From: Mycolicibacterium rhodesiae JS60
GTDB lineage: Bacteria; Actinomycetota; Actinomycetes; Mycobacteriales; Mycobacteriaceae
Assembly: GCA_000230935.2 (NCBI GenBank)
Contig: AGIQ01000001.1
Location: 1,426,001-1,490,000, forward strand
Length of the DNA: 64,000 nt
Reading direction: 5' to 3'
The translations under genes and the position numbers were made by a program. The notes beneath the pieces were generated by a model that was not told where the DNA came from, searched no databases, and was given only the letters and a program-made list of their open reading frames with translations. Shown in pieces: positions 1 to 8,583 of the stretch (its first letter is position 1; the number at the start of each line of letters is the position of its first letter).

Positions 1-2
1 CG

Positions 3-551
3 GCCCAAGCTCCGTTGCTGCTGCCCACCCACTTCACCCTGGCCGGCGACGAGCTGCTGATCCATCTGGCCCGGCCCAACCCGGTCTGGCCGCATCTGGA
101 AGCCGCGACCGAGGTAAGGCTGGCCGCGATCGGCGACTACGCCTACATCCCCACCTACTGGCGGGCCAAGGCCGGCGGCCCCGACGAGGACGGTGTGCCG
201 ACCAGCTACTACTCCTCGGTCCAATTCGTCTGCCGTCCAACGATTGTCGACGATCCGCAGGGCAAGGTCGAGATCCTGGCGAGCCAGCTCGGCGACTTCC
301 AGCCTGAGGGTCGCCACGGCGAGGTCGCCGTCGGAGAGGACCCGTACGGCCGAATGCTGCCCGGTATCCGCGGCGTCCGGCTCGCGGTGGTGCGGGTGGA
401 GGCCAAGTTCAAATACGACGACGCCAACCCCGTCGAACACCGAGAGCGGGTCGTGGGCTACCTCGAGGAGCGCGGCCGCTCCCTCGACGCCGGGGCGGCC
501 GTCCAGCAGCGGCGCCGCCTGTCGGCGATCGGAGACTGGCGCACCCGCTGA
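3..551 (+). CDS. PaiB-like FMN-binding protein (5' end outside window)
   Basis: The reading frame is already open at the left edge, so the start lies outside the window. The visible part, about 180 residues, has the split-barrel FMN-binding pattern of PaiB-type 'negative transcriptional regulators': an LLPTHF opening strand, the HLARPNPVWPHL segment, then DYAYIPTYWRAK and a YGRMLPGIRGVRL region near the C-terminus. Bacillus PaiB was described as a repressor of protease and sporulation genes, but most relatives are uncharacterised and could be flavin- or heme-binding enzymes of the pyridoxamine-oxidase fold. It runs convergently towards the MarR gene, separated by 6 bp. Family call is fairly secure; the function in this organism is unknown. 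Confidence 0.7.
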   Translation, partial: AQAPLLLPTHFTLAGDELLIHLARPNPVWPHLEAATEVRLAAIGDYAYIPTYWRAKAGGPDEDGVPTSYYSSVQFVCRPTIVDDPQGKVEILASQLGDFQPEGRHGEVAVGEDPYGRMLPGIRGVRLAVVRVEAKFKYDDANPVEHRERVVGYLEERGRSLDAGAAVQQRRRLSAIGDWRTR

Positions 552-557
552 GCCGCC

Positions 558-1010
558 TCAGTCGTCTATCGAGTCCGTCAGGCGCTGTAGCAGTTCGGTG
601 AGCGCCAGCTGCTCCTTGCCCGACAGGATGGAAAACAGCTCCTGCGCGGCGGCGGTGTAGGCGCTCGCCCAGGTCTCGGCCTGGCGGCGGCCTGTGGCGG
701 TGGTCTGCAGCAGGGTGACCCGTCGATCGGACTCGTCGGCGAAGCGTTCGATCAAGCCCTCGCGGACGAGCGCGTCGGTCAGGGTGGAGGCAGTGCCCTG
801 CGTGATGCCGACCGTCCTTGCCAGGTCGGTCAGCCGGACCGGACCGCACCGGTTCACTTCGAAGAGCACCTTGGAACGTGGGGTGGACACGCCATGGTCA
901 CCGAGCCGCTCGTCGAGGGCGCGGACGAGTGTCTTGCCGGCGCGGCCGAACGCGTCCGCGAGGGCGACGGCGCGCTGGCGGGAATCGGCGTCGTGTGCTG
1001 AGCGTGGAAT
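558..1010 (-). CDS. MarR-family transcriptional regulator with apparent ATT start
   Basis: The 150-residue protein has the MarR winged-helix core: KVLFEVNRCGPVRLTDLART, then GITQGTASTLTDALVREGLI as recognition region, and the ESDRRVTLLQTTATGR wing. The frame is open to a stop at 1019-1017. The only ATG/GTG/TTG codon before the HTH is a GTG at 890, which would remove the N-terminal dimerisation helix (ALADAFGRAGKTLVRALDERL). An ATT at 1010 is preceded at 7-nt spacing by a strong Shine-Dalgarno, GGGAGGTG, so I place the start there. The gene is divergent from an aldo/keto reductase, with a MarR-like palindrome between them, suggesting it represses that gene and itself. Confidence 0.8.
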   Translation of the reverse strand: MPRSAHDADSRQRAVALADAFGRAGKTLVRALDERLGDHGVSTPRSKVLFEVNRCGPVRLTDLARTVGITQGTASTLTDALVREGLIERFADESDRRVTLLQTTATGRRQAETWASAYTAAAQELFSILSGKEQLALTELLQRLTDSIDD

Positions 1011-1060
1011 GTGGCTTCACCTCCCTGGGTTGACAGGAAGCGTAGCGCGCCAGCAATATA

Positions 1061-1074
1061 GTTTGACATCAAAC
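1061..1074. promoter_or_regulatory. Palindromic operator between marR-type gene and aldo/keto reductase
   Basis: GTTTGACATCAAAC is an inverted repeat with 6-bp arms and a 2-bp centre. It lies 51 bp upstream of the regulator start and 30 bp upstream of the reductase start. MarR-family operators often have a TTGA-N2-TCAA core, which this matches. Assignment to the adjacent regulator is inferred from position. Confidence 0.55.
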
Positions 1075-1103
1075 AATCCGACCTCAATGCGAATGGATCA
1101 TCG

Positions 1104-1955
1104 ATGACACGCTTTCCGCTTGCCGGCTACCACGTCCACCGCGTCGGATTCGGCGCCATGCAGCTTCCCGGCCCGGGTGTGTTCGGGCCGCCGCGCGACC
1201 ACGACCAGGCACTGGCTGTGCTTCGCCGCGCCGTCGACGCGGGCGTCGACCACATCGACACCTCGCAGTTCTACGGCCCCGATGTGGCCAACGAACTGAT
1301 CCGCGAGGCGCTTTACCCCTATCCCGAGAACCTGGCCCTGGTCAGCAAGGTCGGCGCCCGCCGTGACGACCAGGGGGGATGGCTGCCCTACAACCAGCCT
1401 GACGAATTGCGGGCCGGCATCGAGGAGAACCTGCAGACCCTCGGCGTCGACCGGCTGGCCGCGGTCAACCTGCGGGTGATGGAGAACGAGGCCGACGCCC
1501 TGTTCACCAACCAGCTCGGCGCCATGATCACCGCCCGTGACGAGGGGTTGATCGCAGGCATCGGGCTGAGCAACGTCAGCCACGAGCAGCTGCTGCATGC
1601 CTTGGAGCTCACCGACATCGTGTGCGTGCAGAACCCCTTCAACCTGGTGGACCGCGCGTCGCAGCCCGTCCTCGACGAGTGCATCGCCCGCGGTATCGCG
1701 TTCGTGCCGTTCTTCCCGCTCGGGTCGGCGTTCCACGAGGTGAATCCGGTCCTGACGCACCACCTCGTCGAGGGTGCGGCCACGCGACTGGGCTACACCC
1801 CGGCGCAGATTGCGCTGGCGTGGACGCTTGGCGTCGCCGACAACGTCCTGCTCATCCCGGGCACCTCCTCGCTGGGGCACCTCGAGGAGAACCTCGCCGT
1901 CGCCGATATCGAACTCGACGACGAGACCCAGCGGGAGCTGACCGCTGTCGCCTAA
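1104..1955 (+). CDS. Aldo/keto reductase, E. coli YdbC/PdxI-like
   Basis: A 283-residue AKR-fold oxidoreductase. The opening VGFGAMQLPGPGVFGPPRD and the later PFFPLGSAF and LIPGTSS segments closely resemble E. coli YdbC, reported as an NADPH-dependent pyridoxal reductase. Three residues of the usual AKR tetrad are visible: Asp52 and Tyr57 in DTSQFYGP and Lys82 in LVSKVGAR. The usual catalytic His position falls in VNLRV and carries Asn122, a substitution I recall being shared with YdbC. The gene sits behind a MarR-type operator. Pyridoxal reduction is a reasonable guess; a stress-related aldehyde reductase is the alternative. Confidence 0.8.
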   Translation: MTRFPLAGYHVHRVGFGAMQLPGPGVFGPPRDHDQALAVLRRAVDAGVDHIDTSQFYGPDVANELIREALYPYPENLALVSKVGARRDDQGGWLPYNQPDELRAGIEENLQTLGVDRLAAVNLRVMENEADALFTNQLGAMITARDEGLIAGIGLSNVSHEQLLHALELTDIVCVQNPFNLVDRASQPVLDECIARGIAFVPFFPLGSAFHEVNPVLTHHLVEGAATRLGYTPAQIALAWTLGVADNVLLIPGTSSLGHLEENLAVADIELDDETQRELTAVA

Positions 1956-3170
1956 CTACTTCAGCTCGGTCGACGACAGCCCGAGCAGCCGGCGGGCCAC
2001 TACCAGCTGCTGGATCTGCTGGGTACCTTCGAAGATGTCGAGGATCTTCGAGTCGCGGGCCCACTTCTCTAGCAGGGTCTGCTCGGAATAGCCTGCAGTC
2101 CCGGCCAATTCGACTGCCTTGAGGGTGATGTCGCTGGCCACCCGGGCGGCCTTCGCCTTGCCCATCGAGGCTTCCTTGGAGTTCGGGATCGCGTTGTCGG
2201 CCTGCCACGCCGAGCGCACGGTCAGCAGGTAGCCGGCCTCCCAGTCCGCCTCCATGCGAAGGAATTCCGCGGCCGGCGCGCTCTGGGCGTGAGCGGGCTT
2301 GTCGTAGGAGATCTCCACGCCGGCTTCGGTCAGGATGGTGCGGAGCTCCTCCAGGGCGGCGCGAGCCACTCCCACGGCCATCGCCGCCACGATCGGGCGG
2401 GTGTTGTCGAAGGTCTCCATGACCCCGGCAAAACCCTTCTCCACGTGGATCTCCGGGTCGCCGAGCAGGTTCTCCTTCGGGATGCGCGCATTGTCGAACC
2501 GAATCACTGCGGTGTCGGAGGCCTTGATGCCGAGCTTGTGTTCGAGCCGTTCGACGGTGACACCGGGATGCTCGCGGGGCACGATGAACGACTTGATGGC
2601 CGCACGGCCCAGCGCTTTGTCCAACGTCGCCCACACCACGATGTGGGTGGCCCGGGATCCGGCGGTGACGAAGATCTTCTCACCGTTGATCACGTACTCG
2701 TCGCCGTCGAGCACCGCCGTCGTGGACACCGCCGCGGAGTCGGACCCGAAGGACGGTTCGGTGATCGCCATCGCGGCCCAGACGTTCTTGCCCAGCCGCT
2801 CGAGCTGCTCGTCGGTGGCCACGCCCGAGATCGCGGCGTTGCCCAGGCCCTGGCGGGGGACCGACAGCAGCAGCGCGATGTCACCCCAGGAGATCTCCAG
2901 GGCGTTGAGCAACGCGGACATGTTGCCGCCGTTGATGTTTCCCTTCGGCCCGTCATCGCTGTCGCGGAACGCTTCGGCGCCGGCGAAGGAGATCGTGTTC
3001 GCCTCCGAGATGCCCTCGAACAGTGTGGCCAGGGTGTCCAGCTCGACGGGGTAGGCGTGTTCGGCGACGTCGTACTTGCGTGAGATCGGCCGCAACATCT
3101 CCGCGGCACCCTGGTGCGCCTTCTCGATCACGGCTTCCAGCTTGCGCGGCATTTCGAGATTGATTGCCAT
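1956..3170 (-). CDS. fadE23: Acyl-CoA dehydrogenase, FadE23-like
   Basis: A 404-residue acyl-CoA dehydrogenase starting at MAINLEMPRKL; the longer upstream frame would run into the neighbouring gene. Visible are the FAD/substrate segment ITEPSFGSDSAAV and the C-terminal catalytic-base region DIFEGTQQIQQLV with Glu381. It lies 32 bp downstream of a second acyl-CoA dehydrogenase gene in the order of M. tuberculosis Rv3139 (fadE24)-Rv3140 (fadE23). Adjacent mycobacterial fadE pairs commonly form alpha2-beta2 heterotetramers, so I expect the two products to work together in beta-oxidation of a lipid side chain. The M. tuberculosis pair is known as isoniazid-inducible. The stop abuts the convergent aldo/keto reductase stop. 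Confidence 0.85.
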   Translation of the reverse strand: MAINLEMPRKLEAVIEKAHQGAAEMLRPISRKYDVAEHAYPVELDTLATLFEGISEANTISFAGAEAFRDSDDGPKGNINGGNMSALLNALEISWGDIALLLSVPRQGLGNAAISGVATDEQLERLGKNVWAAMAITEPSFGSDSAAVSTTAVLDGDEYVINGEKIFVTAGSRATHIVVWATLDKALGRAAIKSFIVPREHPGVTVERLEHKLGIKASDTAVIRFDNARIPKENLLGDPEIHVEKGFAGVMETFDNTRPIVAAMAVGVARAALEELRTILTEAGVEISYDKPAHAQSAPAAEFLRMEADWEAGYLLTVRSAWQADNAIPNSKEASMGKAKAARVASDITLKAVELAGTAGYSEQTLLEKWARDSKILDIFEGTQQIQQLVVARRLLGLSSTELK

Positions 3171-3202
3171 GACTGTGTTTTCCGTTCGTTGACCCGAGAT
3201 GC

Positions 3203-4585
3203 TTACAGGACGACAACACCCTCGGCGACGCCGATGGCCCGCAGATCGCGGTACCAGCGCTCGACGGGGTGTTCCTTGGTGTAGCCGTGACCGCCGAGTA
3301 ACTGCACACCGTCCAAGCCGATCTGCATACCCTTGTCGGTGCCCAGCTTCTTGGCTAGCGCGGCCTCGCGCGCGAACGGGAGGCCACGTTCCGCGCGGGC
3401 GGCGCCGCGCCAGGTGATCAGCCGCAAGCCATCGAGTTCGATGGCGATGTTGGCGCACATGAACGCGACAGCCTGTCGGCGAGCGATCGGCTCGCCGAAT
3501 GCTTCGCGTTCCTTGACGTAGGGGATCACGTAGTCCAGCACGGCATGGGAGGTGCCGACCGCCAGTGCGGCCCAGCCCAAGCGGGCCAACGCAATTGCTT
3601 CGGAGTAGTCCGCGTCGCCGGCACCGTCTTCGCCGAGGCGCGCCGACAACGGCACCGACACCTTGTCCAGCTCCACCCGGCCCAGTGCGGCCGCGCGGAT
3701 GCCCATGCTGGGATCGGCCTTCACCGACACGCCGGGCGTAGACGCCTCGACGATGAACAGCGCCGGCTTGCCGTTGAGCTGTGCGGCCACAATGAACAAT
3801 TCGGCGTCGGCGGCGGCAGGAACCAATGACTTGACGCCGTCGAGGCGAAAGCCGCTCGGGGTGCGCACCGCGGTGGTCTTCAACGCGGTGGGATCGAACA
3901 GGGCGTGCGGCTCGGCGATCGCCACGCAGGCCTGCGGCACGTTCTCGCCGGCGAAGTCATTGAGATACGTCGCCTGCTGATCGGCGCTGCCCCAGTGCGT
4001 CAGCGCCGACGCGACACCGCCGGGCGCCAGGATCGGTAGTGCCAGGCCCATGTCGCCGTAGGCCAGCGCCTCGGCCACCAAGGCGTTGGTGACGGTGGTG
4101 CGGTGCTCGGCGATGCCGTCGAAGTCCTCGGGAACGTTGATGGCGGTGATCCCGAGCTCGGCGGCCTTGGCGATCAGGTCGGCCGGATAGGCCGCGGCCT
4201 CGTCGGCGTCGTGAGCGGCCGGACGCAAAATCTCCTCGGCGAACTCGTCGACCGTCGCAACGATCATCTTCTGGTCGTCGTCGGGGGTGAGATCGAAATA
4301 GTCTGCGCCGCTGGGCCGCAGCCGGGTCGGCTCCTTGCCGATGCCCTGGACTCTCTTGAACTGACGGGTGACTGCCCCACCCGTCGAGAACGCTTGCCTG
4401 ACACCGTATTTCAGGCCGCGGTTGAGCGGATCGCGCAGGTGGTAACGGTCCAGGAAGTCCTGGCCGACCAGCGGCGTGATGATCGCCAGTCCGATGTCGG
4501 TGATGGACCGCTTGTGCTTGAACTGCCCGACCGCGCTGTCGCGGGCCCGGGCGCTCGGTGTTGTGGGCGGAAGTGTGTTGGTCAT
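3203..4585 (-). CDS. fadE24: Acyl-CoA dehydrogenase, FadE24-like
   Basis: A 460-residue acyl-CoA dehydrogenase, close in length to M. tuberculosis FadE24. Translation most likely starts at MTNTLPPTTPSARARDSAVG (ATG at 4585); the frame extends about 17 codons further, but into the operator region. The N-terminus carries an extra roughly 80 residues before the dehydrogenase core (DQKMIVATVDEFAEEILRPAA), a feature of this subfamily. The FAD-binding segment CVAIAEPHALFD is less canonical than in the downstream partner, and the C-terminus reads LGGHGYTKEHPVERWYRDLRA. It is the first gene of the fadE24-fadE23 operon, and the palindrome at 4634-4663 probably controls both. The acyl-CoA substrate cannot be read from sequence. 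Confidence 0.85.
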   Translation of the reverse strand: MTNTLPPTTPSARARDSAVGQFKHKRSITDIGLAIITPLVGQDFLDRYHLRDPLNRGLKYGVRQAFSTGGAVTRQFKRVQGIGKEPTRLRPSGADYFDLTPDDDQKMIVATVDEFAEEILRPAAHDADEAAAYPADLIAKAAELGITAINVPEDFDGIAEHRTTVTNALVAEALAYGDMGLALPILAPGGVASALTHWGSADQQATYLNDFAGENVPQACVAIAEPHALFDPTALKTTAVRTPSGFRLDGVKSLVPAAADAELFIVAAQLNGKPALFIVEASTPGVSVKADPSMGIRAAALGRVELDKVSVPLSARLGEDGAGDADYSEAIALARLGWAALAVGTSHAVLDYVIPYVKEREAFGEPIARRQAVAFMCANIAIELDGLRLITWRGAARAERGLPFAREAALAKKLGTDKGMQIGLDGVQLLGGHGYTKEHPVERWYRDLRAIGVAEGVVVL

Positions 4586-4633
4586 TTTCGTCAGCCTCGT
4601 CGACGGTGGGCGGTGCTGGTCAGAACGCGCTGG

Positions 4634-4663
4634 CACCTATCTTACTCCAAAGTAAGGTAGGTG
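4634..4663. promoter_or_regulatory. Long palindromic operator upstream of fadE24
   Basis: Two 13-bp arms, CACCTATCTTACT and AGTAAGGTAGGTG, flank a 4-bp centre (CCAA) with one mismatch between arms. It lies 49 bp upstream of the fadE24 start. The size and symmetry are those of a TetR-family operator. No adjacent TetR gene is present, so the repressor is probably encoded elsewhere. Confidence 0.6.
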
Positions 4664-4801
4664 GCGGAACCCTTGACGACCCGCGGGTTTTGTTGAGTAG
4701 GTCACACCGTCTGGAAATGGGGTAGTGGTCTACTCGCATCCGCGCCCCGACTGCGTTCAAGACTCGATCTGGGAGTTATTCGAGCAGGTCCGGGGGCCGA
4801 A

Positions 4802-6040
4802 ATGACCATTACCATCGACACACCGCAATGGCCCAGTGTGTTCGACGCCGGCTTGCCGGCCATCGACTACGACACAGCGACGAATCCCGATGAGGCGCTG
4901 GCGATGCTGATGCGGGCGCGCCGGCAGGCCCCGATCGCGATCGGCCCGCACGGACCGGAATTCCTGAGCTACGAGATCGTCCACGACGCGTCGCGCGATC
5001 GCAGATTTCGCGTGCCGCAAGGGATGTTCCTCGCGTCCCAGGGCATCACGTCGGGTCCGTTGTGGGACAGGGTCGTCGCCACGATCATCAACATGGACGG
5101 TGACGAGCACCATCGGCTGCGGCGCCTGGTCTGCAAGGCCTTCACGCCCAGGGCGACCTCACGACTGCGCGCCACCGTCACTGACGTCATCAACGGATTG
5201 GTCGACCGGTGCGCTTCCGGCGGACGCTGCGACGTCGTGACCGACATCGCCCGGCACTATCCGATCCCGATCATCTGTGCACTCCTGGGCGTTCCGGACG
5301 GCGACTGGGAACAGTTCGCGACGTGGACCGACGAGTTCTTCAAGGCGTTCAGCTGGAATGTCGCCGAGTCGGTACCGTCGATCCTGGCCGCATGGGACGA
5401 GCTGGACAGCTATGTCGACGACATGGTCGCCGAGCGACGGCACCGCCTCACCGACGATCTGGTCTCGGATCTGATCCGGGCCGAGGTCGAAGGTGACCGG
5501 CTCACCCTCGCCGAACTGCGGATGCTGGTGGCCGGGCTGCTGATGGCCGGCACCGACACCACGCGCAATCAACTCGCCGCGTCGGTGTCGGTGCTGTGTG
5601 ACCACCCCGACCAGTGGGCGCTGTTGGCGCGTCAGCCGGCTCTTGCCGCCAACGCGGTCGAGGAGACCATGCGCCACTCGCCGATCGTGTTCGGCACGCT
5701 GCGCACCACGGTCGAGGGCGTCGAGGTCGCCGGATACGCCATCCCGGCCGGCACGCTCGTGATCCTCAATTCTGCTGCCGCCAACCGTGATTCGAGTGTC
5801 TGCGACCAGCCGGATCGCCTGGACATCACCCGCACCGCTGCGTTACCGATGCAAACGTTCGGCGGCGGCGTGCACTACTGCCTCGGTGCCAACCTCGCTC
5901 GCCTCGAACTGACCGAGGCGCTCACGGTGATGGCGCGGCGGATGCCGAACATCCGTCGCACCGGGCCCGCGCCGTGGAAACCGCTCAGCGGACTGAGTGG
6001 GCCGGCGACCCTGCCCGTGGAATTCGACCCCGGCTACTGA
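4802..6040 (+). CDS. Cytochrome P450
   Basis: A 412-residue soluble bacterial P450. Visible hallmarks are the I-helix oxygen-activation motif AGTDTT (residues 249-254), the K-helix ExxR pair Glu288/Arg291 in EETMRHSP, and the heme loop [17 protein letters not shown] with the thiolate ligand Cys360. There is no membrane anchor, so it needs a separate ferredoxin and ferredoxin reductase; fprA further along the window could supply electrons but is not linked. It stands alone between fadE24 and hisN, and its 3' end overlaps hisN tail-to-tail by 7 bp. I cannot assign a CYP family number or substrate from sequence alone. Confidence 0.93.
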   Translation: MTITIDTPQWPSVFDAGLPAIDYDTATNPDEALAMLMRARRQAPIAIGPHGPEFLSYEIVHDASRDRRFRVPQGMFLASQGITSGPLWDRVVATIINMDGDEHHRLRRLVCKAFTPRATSRLRATVTDVINGLVDRCASGGRCDVVTDIARHYPIPIICALLGVPDGDWEQFATWTDEFFKAFSWNVAESVPSILAAWDELDSYVDDMVAERRHRLTDDLVSDLIRAEVEGDRLTLAELRMLVAGLLMAGTDTTRNQLAASVSVLCDHPDQWALLARQPALAANAVEETMRHSPIVFGTLRTTVEGVEVAGYAIPAGTLVILNSAAANRDSSVCDQPDRLDITRTAALPMQTFGGGVHYCLGANLARLELTEALTVMARRMPNIRRTGPAPWKPLSGLSGPATLPVEFDPGY

Positions 6041-6831
6041 CGCGCGGCCAGGCGCGCCAATGTCGCGTCATGCAGTAGTCCGTTGGTGGCTACGGCGTGC
6101 CCGCCGTGCGGGCCGGGCCGGCCCTCGAGGTTCGTGAAGGTGCCGCCGGCCTCGCGCACCAGGATGTCCAGCGGGGCCAGATCCCACAGCTTGACCTCCG
6201 GTTCGGCGGCGATGTCGACGGCTCCTTCGGCGACCAGGCAGTAAGAGAAGAAATCGCCATAGGCGCGCACCCGCCAGACCGCGTCGGTCAGGTCGATGAA
6301 CTGCTCGCGCAGGCCCAGGTCGGCCCAGCCGGACAGGCTGGAGAACGACAGGCTGGCCGAGTCCAGGTCGGCCACGCCCGAGACGGCCAGCGTGCGCGTC
6401 GGCCCGCCCCCGGTGCTGGCGAAGGCGCCCAGTCCGCGGCCGGCCCACCACCGCCGGTTCAGTGCGGGGGCGCTGACCACACCGACCACCGGCACACCGT
6501 CCTCGAGCAGCGCGATCAGGCTGGCCCAGACCGGCACGCCGCGGACGAAGTTCTTGGTTCCGTCGATCGGATCGATCACCCACTGCCTGCCACTGAAGAC
6601 GGCCGTCCCGCCGTATTCCTCGCCGAGAACGTCGTCGCCCGGGAGCTCGTGGGACAGGATCGCCCGCAGGTCGGCCTCGACGGCTTCGTCGGCGTCGGTG
6701 ACCGGGGTCAGGTCAGGTTTGGTCTCGATGCGCAGATCCAGTGCCCCGAACCGGTCGAGGGTGATCGCATCGGCCTGGTTGGCCAGCTCCATCGCCACCG
6801 AGAGGTCCGCCTGTACATCGCGGCCGCTCAC
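6034..6831 (-). CDS. hisN: Inositol-monophosphatase-family histidinol-phosphate phosphatase
   Basis: A 265-residue Mg-dependent phosphatase of the inositol monophosphatase fold. Metal-binding motifs are GEE in VLGEEYGG, the [12 protein letters not shown] signature, and the C-terminal [15 protein letters not shown]. The M. tuberculosis homologue Rv3137, next to fadE24 there, is the histidinol-phosphate phosphatase of histidine biosynthesis, and the synteny supports the same role here. I chose the GTG at 6831 because an AGGGGG Shine-Dalgarno precedes it at about 6 nt; a longer frame from an ATG at 6885 has no such support. The gene is divergent from a small membrane-protein gene. Confidence 0.85.
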   Translation of the reverse strand: MSGRDVQADLSVAMELANQADAITLDRFGALDLRIETKPDLTPVTDADEAVEADLRAILSHELPGDDVLGEEYGGTAVFSGRQWVIDPIDGTKNFVRGVPVWASLIALLEDGVPVVGVVSAPALNRRWWAGRGLGAFASTGGGPTRTLAVSGVADLDSASLSFSSLSGWADLGLREQFIDLTDAVWRVRAYGDFFSYCLVAEGAVDIAAEPEVKLWDLAPLDILVREAGGTFTNLEGRPGPHGGHAVATNGLLHDATLARLAARQ

Positions 6832-6919
6832 TCGGCCCCCTCGCAGGCTCGGGTGCCGCATGTCTGCCGTCGATTCGCTCCGCAAGCGTCGCCCATGGCT
6901 GCAGTCCTACCATGGCCGA

Positions 6920-7240
6920 ATGTGGGAGTTCTTCGTGATACTGCTCATCGTCGGCGCGCTGGTCCTGGTGTTGGGTCCGCGCTTGATGCGTCGCGGTCCG
7001 CGGGGCGAGGTCGCCCAGGGCACGCTGCTGGTGACCGGGGTGAGCCCGCGCCCGGACGTCACCGGCGAGCAGTACGTCACGATCAGTGGGGTCATCAATG
7101 GTCCCACCGTCAACGAGCACGTGGTCTACCAGCGGATGGCGGTCGACGTGAACAGCTGGCCGACGATGGGACAGCTCATTCCGGTGGTGTATTCGCCCAA
7201 GAATCCGGACAACTGGTCTTTCGCGCCGCCGGAGGTCTAA
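6920..7240 (+). CDS. Small membrane-anchored protein of unknown function
   Basis: A 106-residue protein beginning MWEFFVILLIVGALVLVLG, one N-terminal membrane helix (about residues 3-20), followed by a charged stop-transfer stretch RLMRRGPRGEV. The remainder is a predicted beta-rich domain containing the phrase GEQYVTISGVINGPTVNEHVVYQ. The ATG lies about 90 bp from the divergent hisN start and has no clear Shine-Dalgarno, so a leaderless transcript is possible. I do not recognise the family; a cell-envelope role is only a guess from topology. Confidence 0.65.
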   Translation: MWEFFVILLIVGALVLVLGPRLMRRGPRGEVAQGTLLVTGVSPRPDVTGEQYVTISGVINGPTVNEHVVYQRMAVDVNSWPTMGQLIPVVYSPKNPDNWSFAPPEV

Positions 7241-7467
7241 CTTCGGTCCCGCCGGGCCGATCTCCACTGATCAAGCGGCTCCAACATTAGGTGATCCGCG
7301 CTGGCGGAATGCTGGCGGGCATCCCGCCGGGCGGCAGATATCAGGATGCGGCGCCTCCCGCGCCAGCCGCATTGGCAAATCGCGAACGGCAGATGGTAGC
7401 GGTCCCGCCAGATCGAGACAGTTTTGTCGCGTGGCGGTTGAGGCCGCTGTGGCGTGGCGTAATCCAC
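7237..7467 (-). CDS. Small CxCGW-type hypothetical protein (phage-like)
   Basis: A 76-residue ORF beginning with GTG 4 nt after the stop of the upstream Xre gene. The segment AICQCGWRGRRRILISAARRDARQHSAS looks like the short Cys-x-Cys-Gly-Trp modules in many actinobacteriophage and prophage proteins, with a terminal His that could complete a metal site. Close coupling to the regulator and this motif argue for a real gene, but it is short, Arg-rich, and overlaps the 3' end of the convergent membrane-protein gene by a few bases. Function unknown. Confidence 0.42.
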   Translation of the reverse strand: MDYATPQRPQPPRDKTVSIWRDRYHLPFAICQCGWRGRRRILISAARRDARQHSASADHLMLEPLDQWRSARRDRS

Positions 7468-7471
7468 GGGA

Positions 7472-7723
7472 TCACGCCGTCAATTTCTGATTGATCTTCC
7501 GTGTCTTATCGCGGGATTCACGTAAGTTGAAAAGCAGCTCGAACGGGACATCGAGGACCTCGGCAATGCGTCGCCCGAGCTGGGCTGAGCACGACGGTTT
7601 GGCGCCGGAACACAGACCGTGCACGAATGCCTTGCTGCACCCTGCATGCCGTGCTACCTGGCCCATTGAGTAACCGCGCTGGCGTATGAGCGCCCGCAGA
7701 GTGTCGCCGGATTGCAGCTGCAT
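7472..7723 (-). CDS. Xre-family HTH regulator, phage-like
   Basis: An 83-residue protein made almost entirely of a cro/C1-type HTH: LRALIRQRGYSMGQVARHAGCSKAFVHGLCSGAKPSCSAQLGRRIAEVL. The recognition helix falls around GCSKAFVHGL. Similar one-domain HTH proteins are common in mycobacteriophages and integrated elements. It is divergent from a second HTH protein gene at 7963, and the 240-bp spacer probably holds promoters for both, a layout reminiscent of a phage immunity switch. No integrase or att site is visible nearby, so this may be a remnant of an older element. Confidence 0.7.
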   Translation of the reverse strand: MQLQSGDTLRALIRQRGYSMGQVARHAGCSKAFVHGLCSGAKPSCSAQLGRRIAEVLDVPFELLFNLRESRDKTRKINQKLTA

Positions 7724-7962
7724 TTCTCTCCTCCCGACCGCGGTTGCGGATTTGTCGACCGCGCCGCAGCTTACCCGAGAATGTCCGGTAATTCTTGATG
7801 TAATGTCCTGTATAGGTTGACGATCTGGAGTGTCGGCGATCCCAGGGAGCTGTGCTGCCTGCGGAAACGACGGAGGAGAACGCCTATTGTTTGGTGAACG
7901 TCCCCTGCCGGATGACGATGTGTCGTGCGAGGGCGATCAACAAAGAGGTGGTGCGTGGTCCT

Positions 7963-8583
7963 ATGCGGCAGCTGATCGCGATCGTCCAGGCACACATGGA
8001 CGAATACGGCGTCTCGGAGGCCGAGGTCGCTCGTCGCATCGGAGCTACGCCGCAAACGGTCAACAGCTGGCGCAATGGCGAGATGAAGCAGCTTCCCCGG
8101 CAGCGGTACCTACGCGCGCTGGCCGAAGTGACCCACACCGATTACGCGGGCGTGTTGACGGCTGCCCTGGCCGACACCGGGTATCTAGCTGAGCCGATCC
8201 GCGCCGACATCAACTTGGGGGTGCTGATTCTCTCCCTGGCAGTCGATGCCGACGATCTCAAACTTGCCCGATCCGAGGTTGATGTCGCCGTCGACCCGTC
8301 GGACACCGAAGCGGTCAAGGACACCTTGACCGCCGTCAAGAACGTCCTCAACGAGGTGGACGCAGTGTGCGACACGATTCGAGCTGCGGCGTCCAGGGTG
8401 GTAGGCGACGACGAGCGACGGCTGCGCCATCTCAAACGGGAGATTCGACGGTATCGGCGCGAGCAGACTGACTTGCGGCGCTTTGATATCTCTTTTGGCG
8501 CGGACGCCGATATCTCAACCGACGCCGCGGAGCCCGCGGTTGGTCGTACTAAGCCCGCGGTGCGTCCACGCACTGGTCGATGA
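7963..8583 (+). CDS. HTH regulator with long C-terminal region
   Basis: A 206-residue protein. The N-terminal 60 residues form an Xre-like HTH (MDEYGVSEAEVARRIGATPQTVNSWRNGEMKQLP), followed by a helical, charged region and a C-terminal tail rich in Arg and Asp (RHLKREIRRYRREQTDLRR). I chose the ATG at 7963 (MRQLIAIVQAHM); a GTG 12 nt upstream is equally possible because an AGAGGTG sequence precedes both. It is divergent from the smaller Xre gene at 7723-7472 and its 3' end overlaps the convergent TetR gene by 35 bp. Similar proteins occur in mycobacterial mobile elements. Function beyond DNA binding is unknown. Confidence 0.65.
   Translation: MRQLIAIVQAHMDEYGVSEAEVARRIGATPQTVNSWRNGEMKQLPRQRYLRALAEVTHTDYAGVLTAALADTGYLAEPIRADINLGVLILSLAVDADDLKLARSEVDVAVDPSDTEAVKDTLTAVKNVLNEVDAVCDTIRAAASRVVGDDERRLRHLKREIRRYRREQTDLRRFDISFGADADISTDAAEPAVGRTKPAVRPRTGR

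Noticed and set aside
7291-7494. Forward ORF of 67 aa between hisN-region and Xre genes
   Set aside because: It is antisense to the better supported CxCGW ORF, has no Shine-Dalgarno and its composition is not protein-like.
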